Shown here: piece after piece, positions 1 to 12,470 of the stretch
Layout: every line of letters starts with the position of its first letter
Position numbering within the stretch: the stretch's first letter is position 1
From: Aspidiotus rigidus
Taxonomy: Eukaryota; Arthropoda; Insecta; Hemiptera; Diaspididae
Assembly (NCBI GenBank): GCA_035079385.1
Contig: JAVHKY010000040.1
Span: 558,001 to 622,000, forward strand
Reading direction: 5' to 3'
Length of the DNA stretch: 64,000 bases
The notes under the pieces: model-generated
The model's input: only the letters and a program-made list of their open reading frames with translations
Database searches by the model: none
What the model was told of the DNA's origin: nothing
Program-made: the position numbers and the translations under genes

Positions 1-457
1 GTTGATTATTGAACATCTTTGTAACCTTGAAACCAAATTGAACCATTATTTTTCATCTCAATCGCTCGAGAAAATAAAATGGGTGCACAACCCTTTCCTC
101 TTTTCCGATGAGCGTGAGAGCTTTGATTTCTCCTGCGAGGAACATAATGAATTTATTAACCTGTGCTGTGACTCATTGCTCAAGAAGTGGTTTCAGAAGA
201 TGGAGGAGCCTTTACCGTCGTTATGGCTAAGTTTGAGGACATTGTATCCGTCGCTTGTAGGAAGAGCAATGGACATTTTATTGCTCTTCCCGTCCTCATA
301 CTTGTGCGAGCAAGCTTTCTCCAGTATGATTGCTTTAAAACCAAAATTGAGAAATTAGCTGCGTTCCTTAGAAGACGACATGCGCGTGTGCTTGTCGCTG
401 GTGAGGCCAGAAGTGAAAGCGTTATGCCAAAAAAAGCAAGCCCACCCAACACATTGA
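1..457 (+). pseudogene. hAT transposase C-terminus, ZBED5-like, truncated by window start
   Basis: The plus-strand frame beginning at base 2 encodes the last ~150 residues of a hAT-superfamily transposase of the type found in ZBED5/FAM200-like proteins. The diagnostic segment is LLLFPSSYLCEQAFSSM followed by LKPKLRN, which matches the hAT C-terminal dimerisation region (usual pattern: hydrophobic, P, Y, CE, FS, K, RN). An in-frame TAG at 356-358 breaks the frame just after RN. The same frame then continues as LRSLEDDMRVCLSLVRPEV and ends at TGA 455-457, which is how intact members of the family end. The rest of the protein lies left of the window. The single stop in an otherwise aligned frame makes this a young pseudogene. 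hAT transposases act in the nucleus by cut and paste; this copy cannot be functional as read. Confidence 0.8.
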
Positions 458-608
458 TTAACTGTTTTTCGAACATTGTTCTGCAATTCAATTCATACTC
501 ATCACACACTTTTGTACATATCATAATTTTACTAAATTTTTATCCACTGTGCCGCCAAATTTTTGTTCAACGTTCACTGTGCCGCATTCCTAAAAAGTTT
601 GAGACCTA
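458..608 (+). mobile_element. 3' tail of the ZBED5-like hAT element
   Basis: Downstream of the hAT stop there is a short AT-rich tail holding two related phrases, ACTGTGCCGCCAAATTTTTG and CACTGTGCCGCATTCC, then AAAAAGTTTGAGACCT. Repeated GTGCCGC blocks and an AAGTTTGRGA-type terminus are typical of 3' ends of this hAT subgroup, so I place the element end near 605. The 5' end is outside the window, so the target duplication cannot be checked. Confidence 0.45.
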
Positions 609-2944
609 GAGAGTCTTACGCAGCATGAAGCTAGAAAAGTAGGAAAAATTTTCGCCAGGTCTAACCAAAATTTTCAGGGTCTATACAATTTCCGCCCTAC
701 TTTCTACAAAATCCGCACTCTAGGTGCCCAAGATTCTTTCTCACTTTTTGGCAAAAGTAGCGTCTACGAGTCAAGATGCCCTGACTGCCCTGCTACGTAC
801 ATTGTAAAAACTAAAATATCCTTCACCGTCCGCTTGAATGAACAAAAAGTTGCGTTTGAGTCCAAATTACAAAAAAGGCAAACTGCGTTCGTTGGACATC
901 ATCTCCATCTTCAAATTGCCCATAAGTTTGACCTTCACTCATACAAACCTCTTTACATAGAAGAGAGTTTTCACTCTCGGAAGGCTCTCTAGAAGACTTT
1001 GTCATCTTCAGCCGTTTGGAAAAATTTGATGATTGGCTGCTAAATAAAGCATCTCATTCCAAAATGTTTTTGCTTTAATACAGGCGAAAAGCAAGACAGG
1101 TTCTCTCTTGGAAAAAAAAAGTAGAAAAAAATTAGTAAAATTTTACTTGAAATTAATATTTCTTTTCGGACTATAAATCTCCGAAAAATGAGTTATTGGC
1201 GGAGGAAACACGCAAGAAACTAATTTTTAGGTGTGGTCCTCAAAGAATCAGTATCCCATGTGAAGGAGGGAGTGGAGTTTTTTTTTCGAACAGCAGTTGA
1301 ACATAAGATGAGATTTTGTGTCTTTTTAAAATCATATCTAATCCTAGGTTATTACAAATAGGTCTACATACTTTTTTGGGCATTCTTCGTGACAACATAG
1401 AAATTCCAAATAAATGTACGTTTCCAAGCTGCAAATAACTTCGAGTATAGGTTAAACATTGAGAACGCTGACCAAATCAGTTGTTATCTTGGTACTTGAT
1501 ACCAACGAGTCGAATAGGTTGCATACACGATTCTGAAGTAGGAAACAGACGTACGCAAAGATTATGATCGAAATAATGACCGTGGTTACACCGCTTACTC
1601 GAAGATTTTCAAAAAGTTCTATCTTCAAAGTTTTCATGTTTTTGATCAGAAAATTACTGTGGAGTCGTAAAATGAAAATGCAAACACACGGAAGCTTTCG
1701 ATATTATTTCAAGTATAGCACGATACAAATGCTATATTTTCAGTAATGAGAAACGTGAGTTAATGGTAGAAGCACTAATAATAGTATTACTTATAACGCG
1801 ACGAAATTTTCTATAGCAAAACGAAGCTAATCTCCTACAAATAACGAACAAGAAAAAAAAAGGAGAGGAAGAGAGAAAATATTGGAAGAGAAAACCTTTA
1901 TTCGATTGCCAACTGAACACGAATTTCAGGGTTTCTCGGACGACGGTACAAGAGTAGAAAATAAGGCAGCTCCACGTACTGAAATTTTTTCAAGAAAAAA
2001 TACAATTCCCTCAATTTTGACCGAGGTTGCGACTACGCAGCTTGGTCGATCGAATGTGATTTCCTTAATTTCACCTCGGTTCTAACACTATTTGGAAACA
2101 CGAGACCACGAGACCGTCTCGCTCGAGATTTTCTCTATTGAAATATTCAGACAGTACACCTTTGTACTAATATTAATTTCCACGTTGGGCAGAGGTGACT
2201 CGTTAGGGCATACGACGCATGATCGGTTACTTTCTTGTACGACCCGTATATTAAATATAATTATCATGGAAAATTATGGAAAGAAAATATTTTTCATTAC
2301 AAAATGCAGAAAAATTTCTTTAAAAAAGTCCCTTGATGCTGGAAAAATTTTCCGCGCTACCTTGTTTCTCAAATTTAAACACCCATTAGTGCAACAGCTT
2401 GTATCAGGCACCAGTAATGAATATCGAACAGCGTCGTTATTAGGGTAGCATAGCATAGGGCGGCAAGCGATTGTCTTAGCGCATCGCTTATAATAAAGGA
2501 ACATCGTGCGCATTCACATCTGGTAAATTCGTTCATTGATTTAACTATGCAAAGGCACGCGCTATTAAACATGCCTTGCGTTTTTTCGCGTTGTAAATTC
2601 ATTTTTAAATAAAGAAACTAATTATAATTTTTAAATTGCTTTTTTATTCTTTTTTTTTTCGGAAATGACTCATAATTTTTTTTGGCATATGCCCAGCTTT
2701 AAAACCCACGAACCGTCCTTGACGTTAGGTAGAGTTGCGTAATGATAAAGGTACACGGGACGAAGTACACCGCTTACCTTCAGGTGGTCAGATGTCACAG
2801 CAATGTGTTCGAAAGAGAGGCGCGTAGGCAGAAATAGATTTTGGAAATGTTTAAAGTTAATTCAAAGAATATATTTTTACCTACCTATATCACAACTCAC
2901 AAGAGAAATAGTACGTTCATTTCCTAAAAATAAATTATAAAACA
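609..2944. other. No gene seen
   Basis: AT-rich sequence with homopolymer runs and only short chance reading frames. A phrase around 2,660 and the tract 2,945-3,060 belong to the tail of the neighbouring hAT copy or border it. I recognise no protein, RNA gene or repeat here. Confidence 0.4.
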
Positions 2945-5301
2945 AAATGAAGCCACCGGTAGCTCTTTGCCGTTTTGTTTATGATCTCTTCACACCTTAT
3001 TTCAAGGTCGCGGTAAATGTACCGCAAGGCTAGTCCATTCAGTCACTCTTCTCCAATTTTATTCCTCAAGTATGACTCCAAATACCTTGATAAAGAGAAG
3101 GAACGCTCAGTTGTAGCGACAGAAACTAGCAGAATTGCACCTATCATGAAATACTAGTGGAGACCCGGGTACAACGTTTGTACATGTACTACAGGTTGGG
3201 AACCGCTGATCTAGAGGAATGTCGGCGCCACATTGTTCAGCTATCAAGTCATCTGTGGATAATGAGATATTATTGGGCCATTCTCTTTCCATGGTCTGTA
3301 CCGTTTTCCGCAGATTGTCCTCATCTAAATTGAGGCGTTTCATTGGCAGGATCCCTTGAATCTTGGACAAAATTTCTCGATACTCCAAAAATCTTGAGTG
3401 CAGTTCTTTTGTAAAGTGGAATATATACAGACCGTCGAAAGTATTTTTTCGCATTTCCGTCGTAATTACCAAGGCAGGTTTGTTTGGTAGCACGACGTGG
3501 GACCTTCAACTCGATGTCAACCTTTTCGGCAATATCTCTTACTTCATCAAACAAAATTTGAAAATTTCTTCCTACTGCTTTCCTCATTTCTTTCACTTCA
3601 TCGTGAGCATCACTTGAATGTTGTACACAGAGACTCAAATCACAAACTTTTTTTTGCCATAAGACGCTGATATTCTTGGTGAGGGCAAAAATAGGCTTGA
3701 GCACAATCATTGCAAAAAGAAACTGAGGCGTTCTTCGTGCTGCTAAGAGAGCATGTGGTTTCATTTCGGATGCGGTACTTCTTTCATTCAGACGTTCGAG
3801 TACTGTAATCACATGCTCATAAAATTCACAAAATAAATTGATGGACTCTCCCGACTCTACCCACCTGGTTGCACAAAACTTTAATAGACGTGTTTGTTTT
3901 GCTTTCACGTTACGATTGGACTTTTTGATCAAATGTGCTAAGGCCAAACCTGCCTTATGAGAACGACGGAAAAAATTGATTACGTATCCTTAATCGTTCC
4001 TATGCAATTACGGATACATGGTATTTCACATGTATGGTAAGTGGCTAAGTTGACCTCATGATTAGCACAATGACTGTAGATAGCATCGGGAGTGGTACAG
4101 TTTTCTCACTTCAGCCTGACACCCTCTGAACTTCCTGCTCATGGCTGCAGCACCATCGTAACCAATTGTCCTCTCACGTAAGCGGGATCGATTCCCAAAC
4201 TCTTTAATTCGTCAATTAGTGTACGTGCTACATTCTTGCCGATTGTACTTTCAAGTGCGGTAACACGTAAGAAATCTTCTCTGAGTTTCTACATTTTTTT
4301 CTAGATATTGTACACACAACGAAAACTGCTCTATGCCACTTACGTCAGTAGTCTCATCGGTCACCACAGGAAGGTACTTGAATTTAGTAACACGTTGTAC
4401 AAGTTGTCTTGTGATCAACTGCCCAGCCATGTCAATTATATCATTCTGGATCCAAGAACTCATGTAAGTTGCATTCATCTATCGCAAGACGAAGTAGGCT
4501 TCTAAAATTTCCATCATTTTCATGGGGGAAAGACAATGATAACGGTCCATCATCTCTATGAACTCTTAATGCCAACCCTTGCCGGCCGCACAACAAAATA
4601 GTTCGAATGATGGGAGTCACTTTTTTCGATTCTCAAGCTGTTGCAGTTTTCTTCCAGTGTCAATTTTATCAATAAAGCTAGTTGTTTTATTCTCGTATAT
4701 AGGCTTAAAACTGACGGCATCGTCTTTGCCTTTAACATGACATTTTATATTTTGATGATGTTTGAACTTTTCAATCGCTTTTGTCCAATTTCGAAAGGAG
4801 GACTTCACGAATGTATCAGGCCTCACATGATCACCCTTACCAACCGAACTGGATGAAAATGCAACGCAAAATCGACAATAGGCTCCATCTTCTAAGCTGA
4901 GTATTATACTAACCACGGAAAACTTATGTTCCACAAATACTGAAATTCTGTTGTGTTGTATTGGTAACAGGAAACTTAAAAGTGATATCCGGCGTCAAAA
5001 TTCTATAACTGTCTGCATCATTCAATCGGCGTCGACAAAAAATTGCTATATCGTCAGGAGGGTCCTGTACAAAGATTTGAAATTTTAAAGTAGTTTTTTT
5101 TTTTTTTTTATACACGACGTAGGTGCCTAATAATAAAAGTTCAGGGACATCACAGCTACTTACAGAAAATATCTCGCGACTTTTTAATTCGGAAGTGGAT
5201 TCTTGATTCTGCTTCTTAAGCGTTGGTTCATCAATTACGTTATTATTTGCAGAGGAGGAGGAGGGTTGTCTTTTTTTTAAATATTTCATAATTGAACTCA
5301 T
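2945..5301 (-). pseudogene. hAT transposase, ZMYM1-like, nearly full length but decayed
   Basis: Read on the minus strand from ATG 5301, broken frames spell out, in order, the expected parts of a ZMYM1-like hAT transposase. First comes a charged N-terminus (MSSIMKYLKKRQPSSSS). Then a TTF-type zinc-finger region follows (DGAYCRFCVAF near 4,875; SFRNWTKAIEKFKHHQNIKCH near 4,780). Next is a GRQGLALRVHRDDG segment near 4,580 and the DUF4371 core (VTDETTDVSGIEQFSLCVQY near 4,350). The middle region follows (FCATRWVESGESI near 3,850; KKYFRRSVYIP near 3,460). Last is the dimerisation motif VATTERSFSLSRYLESYLRN near 3,100. The poly-T run near 5,093-5,110 and several later sites shift the frame, and a stop follows NKIGEE. 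It is therefore non-functional. A related copy lies at 37.6 kb on the opposite strand. Confidence 0.85.
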
Positions 5302-8021
5302 TTCCTATTTTTTGGATAGGTATCAGAGTAAGAGATCGGAGTACATAACAAACATGTGACACGAGACAATTATTAATAATGAAAATGATACCGGAATGCA
5401 ACGTTATAGGTTTGGAAACGATGTATTTAACATTGTATGTCTTCTCGTAATTGTTCGATAAGTGGACAGACTCGTACGTGGATATTTACCTATACAAGTC
5501 TATACCTGTTCAGTTTGCGTCGCGTCGTTCGTTTAATATGTAAAATTTTACCATTTTTCTTTAAATTTCGGGGGATGTTTCAATACCCAAAACACTCCCA
5601 GTGAATACGCACCTGAGTCACTACCCCTGGATATCCTACAGGCACAGAGTAGATATTCCCTTGCGGCTGTGTACTCTTTTTCAATTACATGTAAGCAAGT
5701 AATATTCATTTCTTACGTTAACATAATATACAAATAATAATTCGTGATTTATGAGAGGACGCCACTTACCTTCAAATATTATTCTAAGAGAATTTTGTAG
5801 TCGAGATTTTTAAAATTTGAATTTTGCGAAAAATATGGAAATTGATTTTTGCATTCGATAATAAAGATTAGAATAAGAACAACAGGTATCGACTTTTTCC
5901 CCAAAAATTTTATCTTTATAATTATGGTAACACTTGAGTGCAGTCACTTGTGGAATAGCGTTCGCTTAGTTACCGATAAGTGTGATCAACAGTTAGAAAT
6001 TAATGATACGCCACTTTTTTTTCAAATTAGTTCATCCTAAAGTAAATGTCTTCAAAAACAAAATCAATTATTTGTTAGTTCCTTCTAAATTGAAACACGT
6101 AAAAAAATTTACCAACTCAAATAAATTTAAACAGAACAAGTCCTTCAATCGGAAACAAAATTTCAAGCAAACCATTTTCTGCGTTCTCATTTTAATTTAT
6201 GAGGTGAAATTAAGCACACTAAATATAAGAAAAAAAAAGTATAGGTAAGATGGGTAATTTGGGTGATTTTTATAGGGTGTAAAAAATAAATTGAGGAAAA
6301 AGACAGCGGAGTCAAGACGATCCATGAAATTATCCTTCCGTAAGTAGAGAGTATATCTCATAAGTTTTGAAGTTGATTAGTGGAAGCGTGGAAGCATGTA
6401 GTGAGTTGAAGTTCAAAAAGCGCAAACAACTTTCATCATTTAGTCAATGAAAAATTGTGGCTACAAAATGAATACAAAATATAATAATATGATAGGTAAT
6501 ATCCTCTGTAACAAACAGGAATAACTTCTTTTGCAACAATAAAAATGATATCTGTTGTTCCACTGCAGATTCAGCTCGTTGTAGAGATTCAGTTCTTGCT
6601 CTGGGTGCGGCTTAACTATCAGACGGCAAAAAGAAATAAGACCATCAGTAATGTCAGCATAATAGACGATAAAAGGTATGAATGACCCACAAAGTGGAAG
6701 AACAAGGTCGAAGGGGAGAACATGGAGATGCCTCGGTAGGCCAGCAAGGAGGTGATACGAGTTCACTCCATAAGTAAAATTTGACGACGATGCGACGTTT
6801 GCTACTTAAGTAAAAATATTTCAAAACGAGTGCAGGTGGAGAAGACGTATAGGTAGATGACGCACGTTACTTAGAACTTTTGCACGCAGATTTGTAGTTA
6901 GTGAAAAGGTGTTTATACCTCAGAGAACGACAACCAACTAAAACGACGGAAAATATTTTTCTATGTAGATTTCAAATCAATAGAATAACACACGGTAAAA
7001 ATCTACGTAAAACGACTGACCTCTGATAATCTTGAGCAGACATAATTCGAAAATATTGATCGATACCTATAGGTAAGTCATAAAACAGAAGTGATCGATT
7101 GGTTCGGTCATCTCGTTCGATTTCGTCCGAAGGAAGAGTGTGATCAGACTTTGTCTGATACTCATAAGAAAATAAGATAAACGGATTAGTCGAGGTAGGG
7201 AACTTGTAAAATGCGTTAGTTCAGATTTTTCGGAGTTATTTTGAATTTGAAGACAATATAAAAAGCTAAAAGCACAGAGAAGTATCAAACAAATTTTCAG
7301 TTTTACGTCTTGTATTTTGATAAAGAACAACCACGCGTTCAAAACATGACAAAACTGGTAGGCCTAACGCAGCAAACGTTCCCATGATTTTGCATGTGAG
7401 CATCACGTTCCTCAGAGAAATATTTTTATATTTATGCATTGCATCATTATTATGGTAGTCATTCTCGTCGCAAAATGTTACTCATTGTGTTATTACAGTT
7501 TTCTGAATAATGTGGACTATTGTCTCATAGTACTCTTAACTTCTGAGATAGGAAAAATTCGTTTTTCAAAATAGGAATGTAGGTATACATCCGAATTTCA
7601 GTCATCGCACTGCGGAGCTTGGCAAGTTTTTCCATTAGGTACGCCATAAACTGTGACTCGTGTAACACGACAGCCATTCCCGTGTTCCATCATTATCACG
7701 TAACATTACATTTTTCACCTTATCTTCGATAATAATGATTCACTTGTTCTTTGAAACAATAATGCACAATTGCAAGGTAGGTACTTCTCATTATTACATT
7801 TTCTCTGGGAACTATTATTCTACATTTGGACAAGATTATTCAGATCACTTGATTGAGTATATAGTTTAAAAATTCATTTCTTTTCAGTGAATCACGCTGT
7901 TTATTTAAGGGAGTCGATTTGTAGATACGTCCAAGTAACATCGACATCTGCATTTGTAAAGTTTGTCAAAAAACGAACATCGACACTTACTTCATTATAA
8001 AATTGTTTGTTGAAAATACTT
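5302..8021. other. No gene seen
   Basis: AT-rich non-coding DNA. Only short frames are present, with no recognisable domain. No clear inverted repeats or target duplications were found by eye. Confidence 0.4.
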
Positions 8022-8029
8022 CTCAGAAG

Positions 8030-8377
8030 CAGAGATGTTGCACGAAATTCCTTGAATTTCGTTTCGGTATTTACTTTCGTTATCTTGCAATCTTCTGTTA
8101 AAACGAAATTACCTACTCACTTTCGTTTTCATTAGGTACTGAATTTCGTTTCCTTATTTCAGACCAAAAAATTTCGTTATTTTCGTAATTCGTTCTCGTG
8201 TTAAATGCATTGATTTTGATGCTCAGACGTTTCCAATAATTTTTTTTCGGTATTTCCTGTTTTCAAAATTTTCTGTTGGAACGAAATTATTTTCATATTG
8301 GTTACTGCATTTCGTTTCGTTATTTCAGCCCAAGAAATTTCGTCAATTTCGTAATTCGTTTTCGTGCAACACCTCTG
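8030..8377. mobile_element. hAT-type MITE, 348 bp, with 8-bp target duplication
   Basis: The ends form inverted repeats: CAGAGATGTTGCACGAAA at 8030 and TTTCGTGCAACACCTCTG ending at 8377 (one mismatch). The flanks are 8-bp direct repeats, CTCAGAAG (8022-8029) and GTCAGAAG (8378-8385), 7 of 8 identical. The CAG...CTG termini and 8-bp duplication are the hAT signature. The interior is filled with repeats of TTTCGTTTCG and AATTTCGT, probably subterminal transposase-binding sites. There is no coding capacity. Confidence 0.8.
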
Positions 8378-8879
8378 GTCAGAAGATGATTTTTTGAAGA
8401 AATTAGATTGTGATGTCCTTGTACTTTTATCGAGTAGCTACGTCAGTTCTACTTGGCACGGCAGTAAATGATTGGCCATTGTCAATTGACCCATCATCAT
8501 CAATCTTATTCATTATTTCATTATTCATACAGTATACTAACTTTCAAATTAAAAACTTACTTAAAATCCGAGTAATCGACAGCTCCTCCAACAAATTCCA
8601 GTACTGACATTGTTCTTATTTTTAATGTGTTTGTTTTCCGGTCTAAGGTTTTTCCCGTGCATCAAACCACGGTCTACTCTATACAAGGCTGGCATTATAG
8701 ATAATGACAACTCTGCCGTACAAAGTTGAATTGACCTATATTTATTTCATGAGAATTACCATACGGTATCTTTCGCCTAACAAATGTCTAAGTGTGCGTA
8801 GTCAGCTTGTAATCAGTTTGTATGTGTGCGTGGTATCCCGTTATCGGCGAATATTTTAAAATGCGTTAATTTAACAAAG

Positions 8880-9075
8880 TCTTGATGATTTCCCACTCAA
8901 TTTTCAACAAGGAATCCGAAAATCAAATCAGATTTCCTTAACTTGACCTGGTTTTTGAGATAATGGAGATACATCAAAATCATAAATCTATCAAATTGAC
9001 GTAACTCCATTATCCCAAAAACCAGATTGAATTAGGAAAATCCAACGTCATTTTCGAATTCCTCGTTGAAAATTA
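8880..9075. repeat. Imperfect inverted repeat (foldback)
   Basis: The left arm from about 8,898 (CAATTTTCAACAAGGAAT onward, including GATAATGGAGATAC) is mirrored by the right arm ending about 9,073 (GTAACTCCATTATC ... ATTCCTCGTTGAAAATTA). Just upstream at 8,708 is the sequence CTGCCGTACAAAGTTGAATT, the terminal motif of a MITE family seen repeatedly in this window. The same ATTCCTCGTTGAAAATT phrase returns near 17,855, so this is a dispersed family. Confidence 0.55.
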
Positions 9076-9135
9076 TTAGTGAGAATTTTTCAAAACGAAC
9101 TCGATTGAAGTCGACCATTTTTATCATCCAGGAAA

Positions 9136-9278
9136 GTAGTGATGGGTAAAAACCGGTAGTTTGAAACAACCGGTAGACCGGTAGTCCTTCAAGCATTACT
9201 ACCGGTAGACCGGAGGTTACCAGCAAAAACAACCGGTAGTACTGATAGTACCGGTTGTTTCCCGATTGTTTCACTACA
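9136..9278. mobile_element. Short hAT-like MITE rich in ACCGGTAG motifs
   Basis: The segment runs from TAGTGATGGGTAAAAACCGG to GGTTGTTTCCCGATTG/TTTCACTAC. The ends are loosely inverted (GTAGTGA near the start, TCACTAC at the end) and the interior has about eight copies of ACCGGTAG or its complement. A related element lies at 20,590-20,835. Target duplication is not clear, so the class rests on the terminal look and the dense subterminal motif. Confidence 0.5.
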
Positions 9279-9506
9279 AAGAGAAAAGCAGTTTTTGTGT
9301 ACCAATGTATAGGAGTATGTGATCGTGTTTCCTGTTTCGATTTGCGACGTACTTTATCGGTATCGGATAATGTTGGAAGATTTTAATAACGAATTGTAAA
9401 ACGTCACAAAACGTCATAATTATTCGCTGCAGTCTGCCGACGTGAGTGTTTCAGGAGCTGGAACATTATCAAATTTTTGAAAATATGATAGATGATAACG
9501 CATAAC

Positions 9507-9968
9507 CACGGTATAAGATGAAGAGGTAATGACACAACGCTAAAATCGTGTCCGCAGTTTTGAAGTTGTACGTACAAACTTCCGCTAGGTTTGCAGCGAA
9601 CACTCGGGCTGTTTCCCTGTTCCTTCTACACCCCACCTGCGCCGAGACGTTACCGTTGGTACCCTAGTATTGATGAAATTTCCAAGGATTATAAAAAATC
9701 CAAGAATTTACTTAGAAGGGTGATTCTTTCAAAATTTTATAGAGTAGATTAAATGGTATTTTTATGCCAAATATGAAATGCATCGGCTGATTCCTGATCC
9801 TGCAATAAATTTTTGAAAGTAGCGGCGTTCCCATAAGACTCTGTACATTACCCATCACTTTCATCACGAGCGCTGCGCTCGGGATGTTCAGAACTACTTC
9901 AAAATCACGGACAGCGTTTAACACAGTCAGAATACGTTCGTGTCACTACCTCTTCATCTTATACCGTG
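9507..9968 (+). mobile_element. MITE family C, copy 1 (462 bp), perfect 8-bp target duplication
   Basis: Terminal inverted repeats begin CACGGTATAAGATGAAGAGG and end CCTCTTCATCTTATACCGTG. The element is flanked by identical 8-bp repeats CGCATAAC at 9499-9506 and 9969-9976, so both ends are exact. It has no coding capacity. A second copy of the same length lies inverted at 10,970-11,431, and interrupted copies lie at 18.3 kb and 20.8 kb. Confidence 0.85.
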
Positions 9969-10080
9969 CGCATAACTTAATTTTACGTGCATCTACTTTG
10001 TCTTTTATACAATCTTATTATACTATTGGTCGTTCCACTTTGTTTTGTTTACATTTTCATTGGAGGGAAGTTTAATGTTA

Positions 10081-10325
10081 CGCCTTGCGTTTTTCTTCAT
10101 TATCTCGAGAAATATTACTACAAATGAAAATTGATAAGAACAAAACTTTTTTCTTTTTTAATTTTCTATCAGATAAAGTCGACTTCAAATTTTTGCGTCG
10201 AAAAAATCCGACCTTGGACTCATTGGATGGGAAATCACAAAAGGAATACCTAATTTTAGTTCTTTCCAATTTTTTTTTTGGAGTAATATTTCCCGAGATA
10301 ATGAAGAAAAACGAGTGCGTTGCAT
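10081..10325. repeat. Palindromic foldback, about 245 bp
   Basis: The left arm (TTTTTCTTCATTATCTCGAG, ~10,088) is complementary to the right arm (CCCGAGATAATGAAGAAAAA, ~10,310), and the pairing runs imperfectly inwards for about 60 bp. The outermost bases CGCCTTGCG / TGCGTTGC also mirror. It shares the ATTATCTCGAG...GAACAAAA phrase with the larger palindrome at 13.5 kb and with the Helitrons at 25 and 38.7 kb. Short plus- and minus-strand frames here are by-products of the symmetry. Confidence 0.65.
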
Positions 10326-10481
10326 AAGACCTAACATTGAACTTCTCCCCAGTGAGTTTCAAGGACACTCGTTTTGACGTCATGTACAGAACCGTCAATA
10401 TATAGAAGGTAGTTATTCTGATTTGAATTTCCGAGTAAGAAGATTATGTATTGAATATATTAAATAAATACACATTATTGG

Positions 10482-10880
10482 TTGAGTCATGAGTCGCCAG
10501 AAAGCGAGGAACGTGTAAAGGAGGAACAAGTAAACGAGAAAGTGATGCAGAATAGAATTCCTTTACTACCGTTAGCTCGCGAAGAATTACGTTATCCTGA
10601 AATATACCACCTGAACGATAGCCGATTTAAAAGAGAGGTAGGCTATTCGTTTGATTATGTATTACGGAATAGAATTCAAGTGATGAGATCAATTGACATT
10701 GTTGCAATCGGTCGGGAAATATGAATAATACAAGTCGAATATTGGAGAAAACAGAATAAATAACTGATTGTATAGGGTAGTATCTTAATACTTGAACATG
10801 AAATCAATATAGAACTGAGATATTATGTCTGTTTCAATCTCGCGTTCATAGATCGTTATTGTTTCCTGGAATACATACTA
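10482..10880 (+). repeat. Dispersed repeat with an unidentified open stretch
   Basis: Bases 10,482-10,637 read open and look protein-like (residues such as SHESPESEERVKEEQVNEK and IPLLPLAREELRYPEIYHLN), but I recognise no family and the frame has no clear ATG at its head. From about 10,640 the sequence matches, in reverse orientation, parts of 27,683-28,345 and 24,990-25,146. The shared words include CATTGTTGCAATCGGTCGG and the complement of ATTGATTTCATGTTCAAGTA. The stretch is therefore part of a mobile repeat, not a host gene. Whether the open part belongs to the element is unknown. Confidence 0.35.
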
Positions 10881-10969
10881 TTTTCCTATCATATTTTTTC
10901 ATACTCGCCTATGCAATCAGTATCAGTTTGTGATAGGTTTATGTTTGGCAAAGTAGGTTGCATCATAAC

Positions 10970-11431
10970 CACGGTATAAGATGAAGAGGTAGTGACAGGA
11001 ACGTATTCTGACTGTGGTAAACGCTGTCCGTGATTTTGTAGTAGTTCTGAACATCCCGAGCGCAGCGCTTGTGATGAAAGTGATGGGTAATGTGCAGAGT
11101 CTTATGGGAACGCCGCTACTTTCAAAAAATTAATGCAGGATTAGGAATCAGCCGACGCATTTGATATTTGGCATAAAAATACCATTTAATCTACTTTATA
11201 AAATTTTGAAAGAATCATCCTTCTAAGTAAATTCTTGGATTTTTTATAATCATTGGAAATTTCATCAATACTATGGTACCAACGGTACCGTCTCGCTGCA
11301 GGTGGGGTGTAGAAGGAACAGGGAAACAGCCCGAGTGTTCGCTGCAAACCTAGCGGAAGTTTGTACGTACAACTTCAGAACTGCGGACACAATTTTAGCG
11401 TTGTGTCATTACCTCTTCATCTTATACCGTG
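10970..11431 (-). mobile_element. MITE family C, copy 2 (462 bp), perfect 8-bp target duplication
   Basis: Same termini as copy 1 (CACGGTATAAG ... CTTATACCGTG), flanked by identical ATCATAAC at 10,962-10,969 and 11,432-11,439. Internally it is the reverse complement of copy 1 with few differences (for example TCGTGTCCGCAG against TTGTGTCCGCAG). The two copies sit 1.0 kb apart in opposite orientation. Non-coding. Confidence 0.85.
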
Positions 11432-11699
11432 ATCATAACACATTTCCATCATTTCATGCGTTATATTTGAAGGATGTACTTACTCAATTGTTTTACCGCC
11501 AGGAGAAAACAAGAAAAGTTGTTTTTGCGTTCGAATGTGAACGAGTTCTCCTTCACATTTTGAGTGCGATTATAATACTCGTGAACTGCGACGAGACTTC
11601 CGTATCTCCTAGCGTATTATTATCAAGCAGAGTTGATAAGTTAGTTAGCTGAAGGCTGAACGTCTGAAGCAGAAGCCACATAATTTTGGGAAACAGGCT

Positions 11700-12470
11700 G
11701 AAATTTGTTTTACTTATTCTTATTCATTAACAATCAGAGAGAAATAGTCTTCCTTCATTGTCCAAAAGATACAATTTGCCAGATCGTCAGTTTCAATATA
11801 CGTCAATAAAGACGTCAAGTCGTCAATTTCTACTTTGTACAGAACAGCGCCGCAGGGCATGAACCTCTTCCAACCTCCTGTGAGGTTGCTTGTTTTGTCA
11901 CTGTCTTCATGATTCTTATTGGTGAACGTACAATGAATGCGCATATGCAGTTTTCGCTGTCTAAAATAAACGTACTTTGGGCGTATGTGTTTATTGTTTA
12001 AAAATAGTATATTACGGTACAAGCAGCGAAAGTGAGAATTATCGTAACAAGTTTGATCGTAGCACCACGAGCGAAGCGAGTGGAGCTAATCAAACGAGTT
12101 GCGATATTTCTTACATCGCTGCTTGTACTGTAAGATAGTTTTTAGGTTCATACCTCTTCCTGCGAGGCATGAACCACTTCCAATCACTATTATTAAACAA
12201 CATACGCCGAAAGCAATTGTTTTATACTTGAATTATTTGATTTTCCAAAATTTCAAGTGTATTATTACAATTCACGGAATCTGTAAATCGATGGAGTCGT
12301 TCTTCAAACGAATAGTCTTTGTCCAATCAGAATCATTGTTGCTCAGTTTTTTCGCCACGGGTTTGAGTTTTTTCGCCACTGTTTTCATGATTCTTATCAG
12401 GTGAACGATAAATGCAGTTTCCGCTGTCTAAAATAAATGTACTTCCGGCGTATATGTTTAAAAAAGAAAA
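11700..12470. repeat. Diverged direct repeats separated by a hairpin
   Basis: Two related blocks (about 11,898-12,010 and 12,350-12,465) share CTGTCTAAAATAAACGTACT / CTGTCTAAAATAAATGTACT and TCATGATTCTTAT. Between them, 12,013-12,133 folds on itself: TACGGTACAAGCAGCGA pairs with TCGCTGCTTGTACTGTA. This looks like a foldback element inside an older duplicated repeat. No gene. Confidence 0.5.

Noticed and set aside
187..609. 140-codon plus-strand and 114-codon minus-strand frames
   Set aside because: They are out-of-frame shadows of the hAT C-terminus, which explains the same bases with a recognisable motif.
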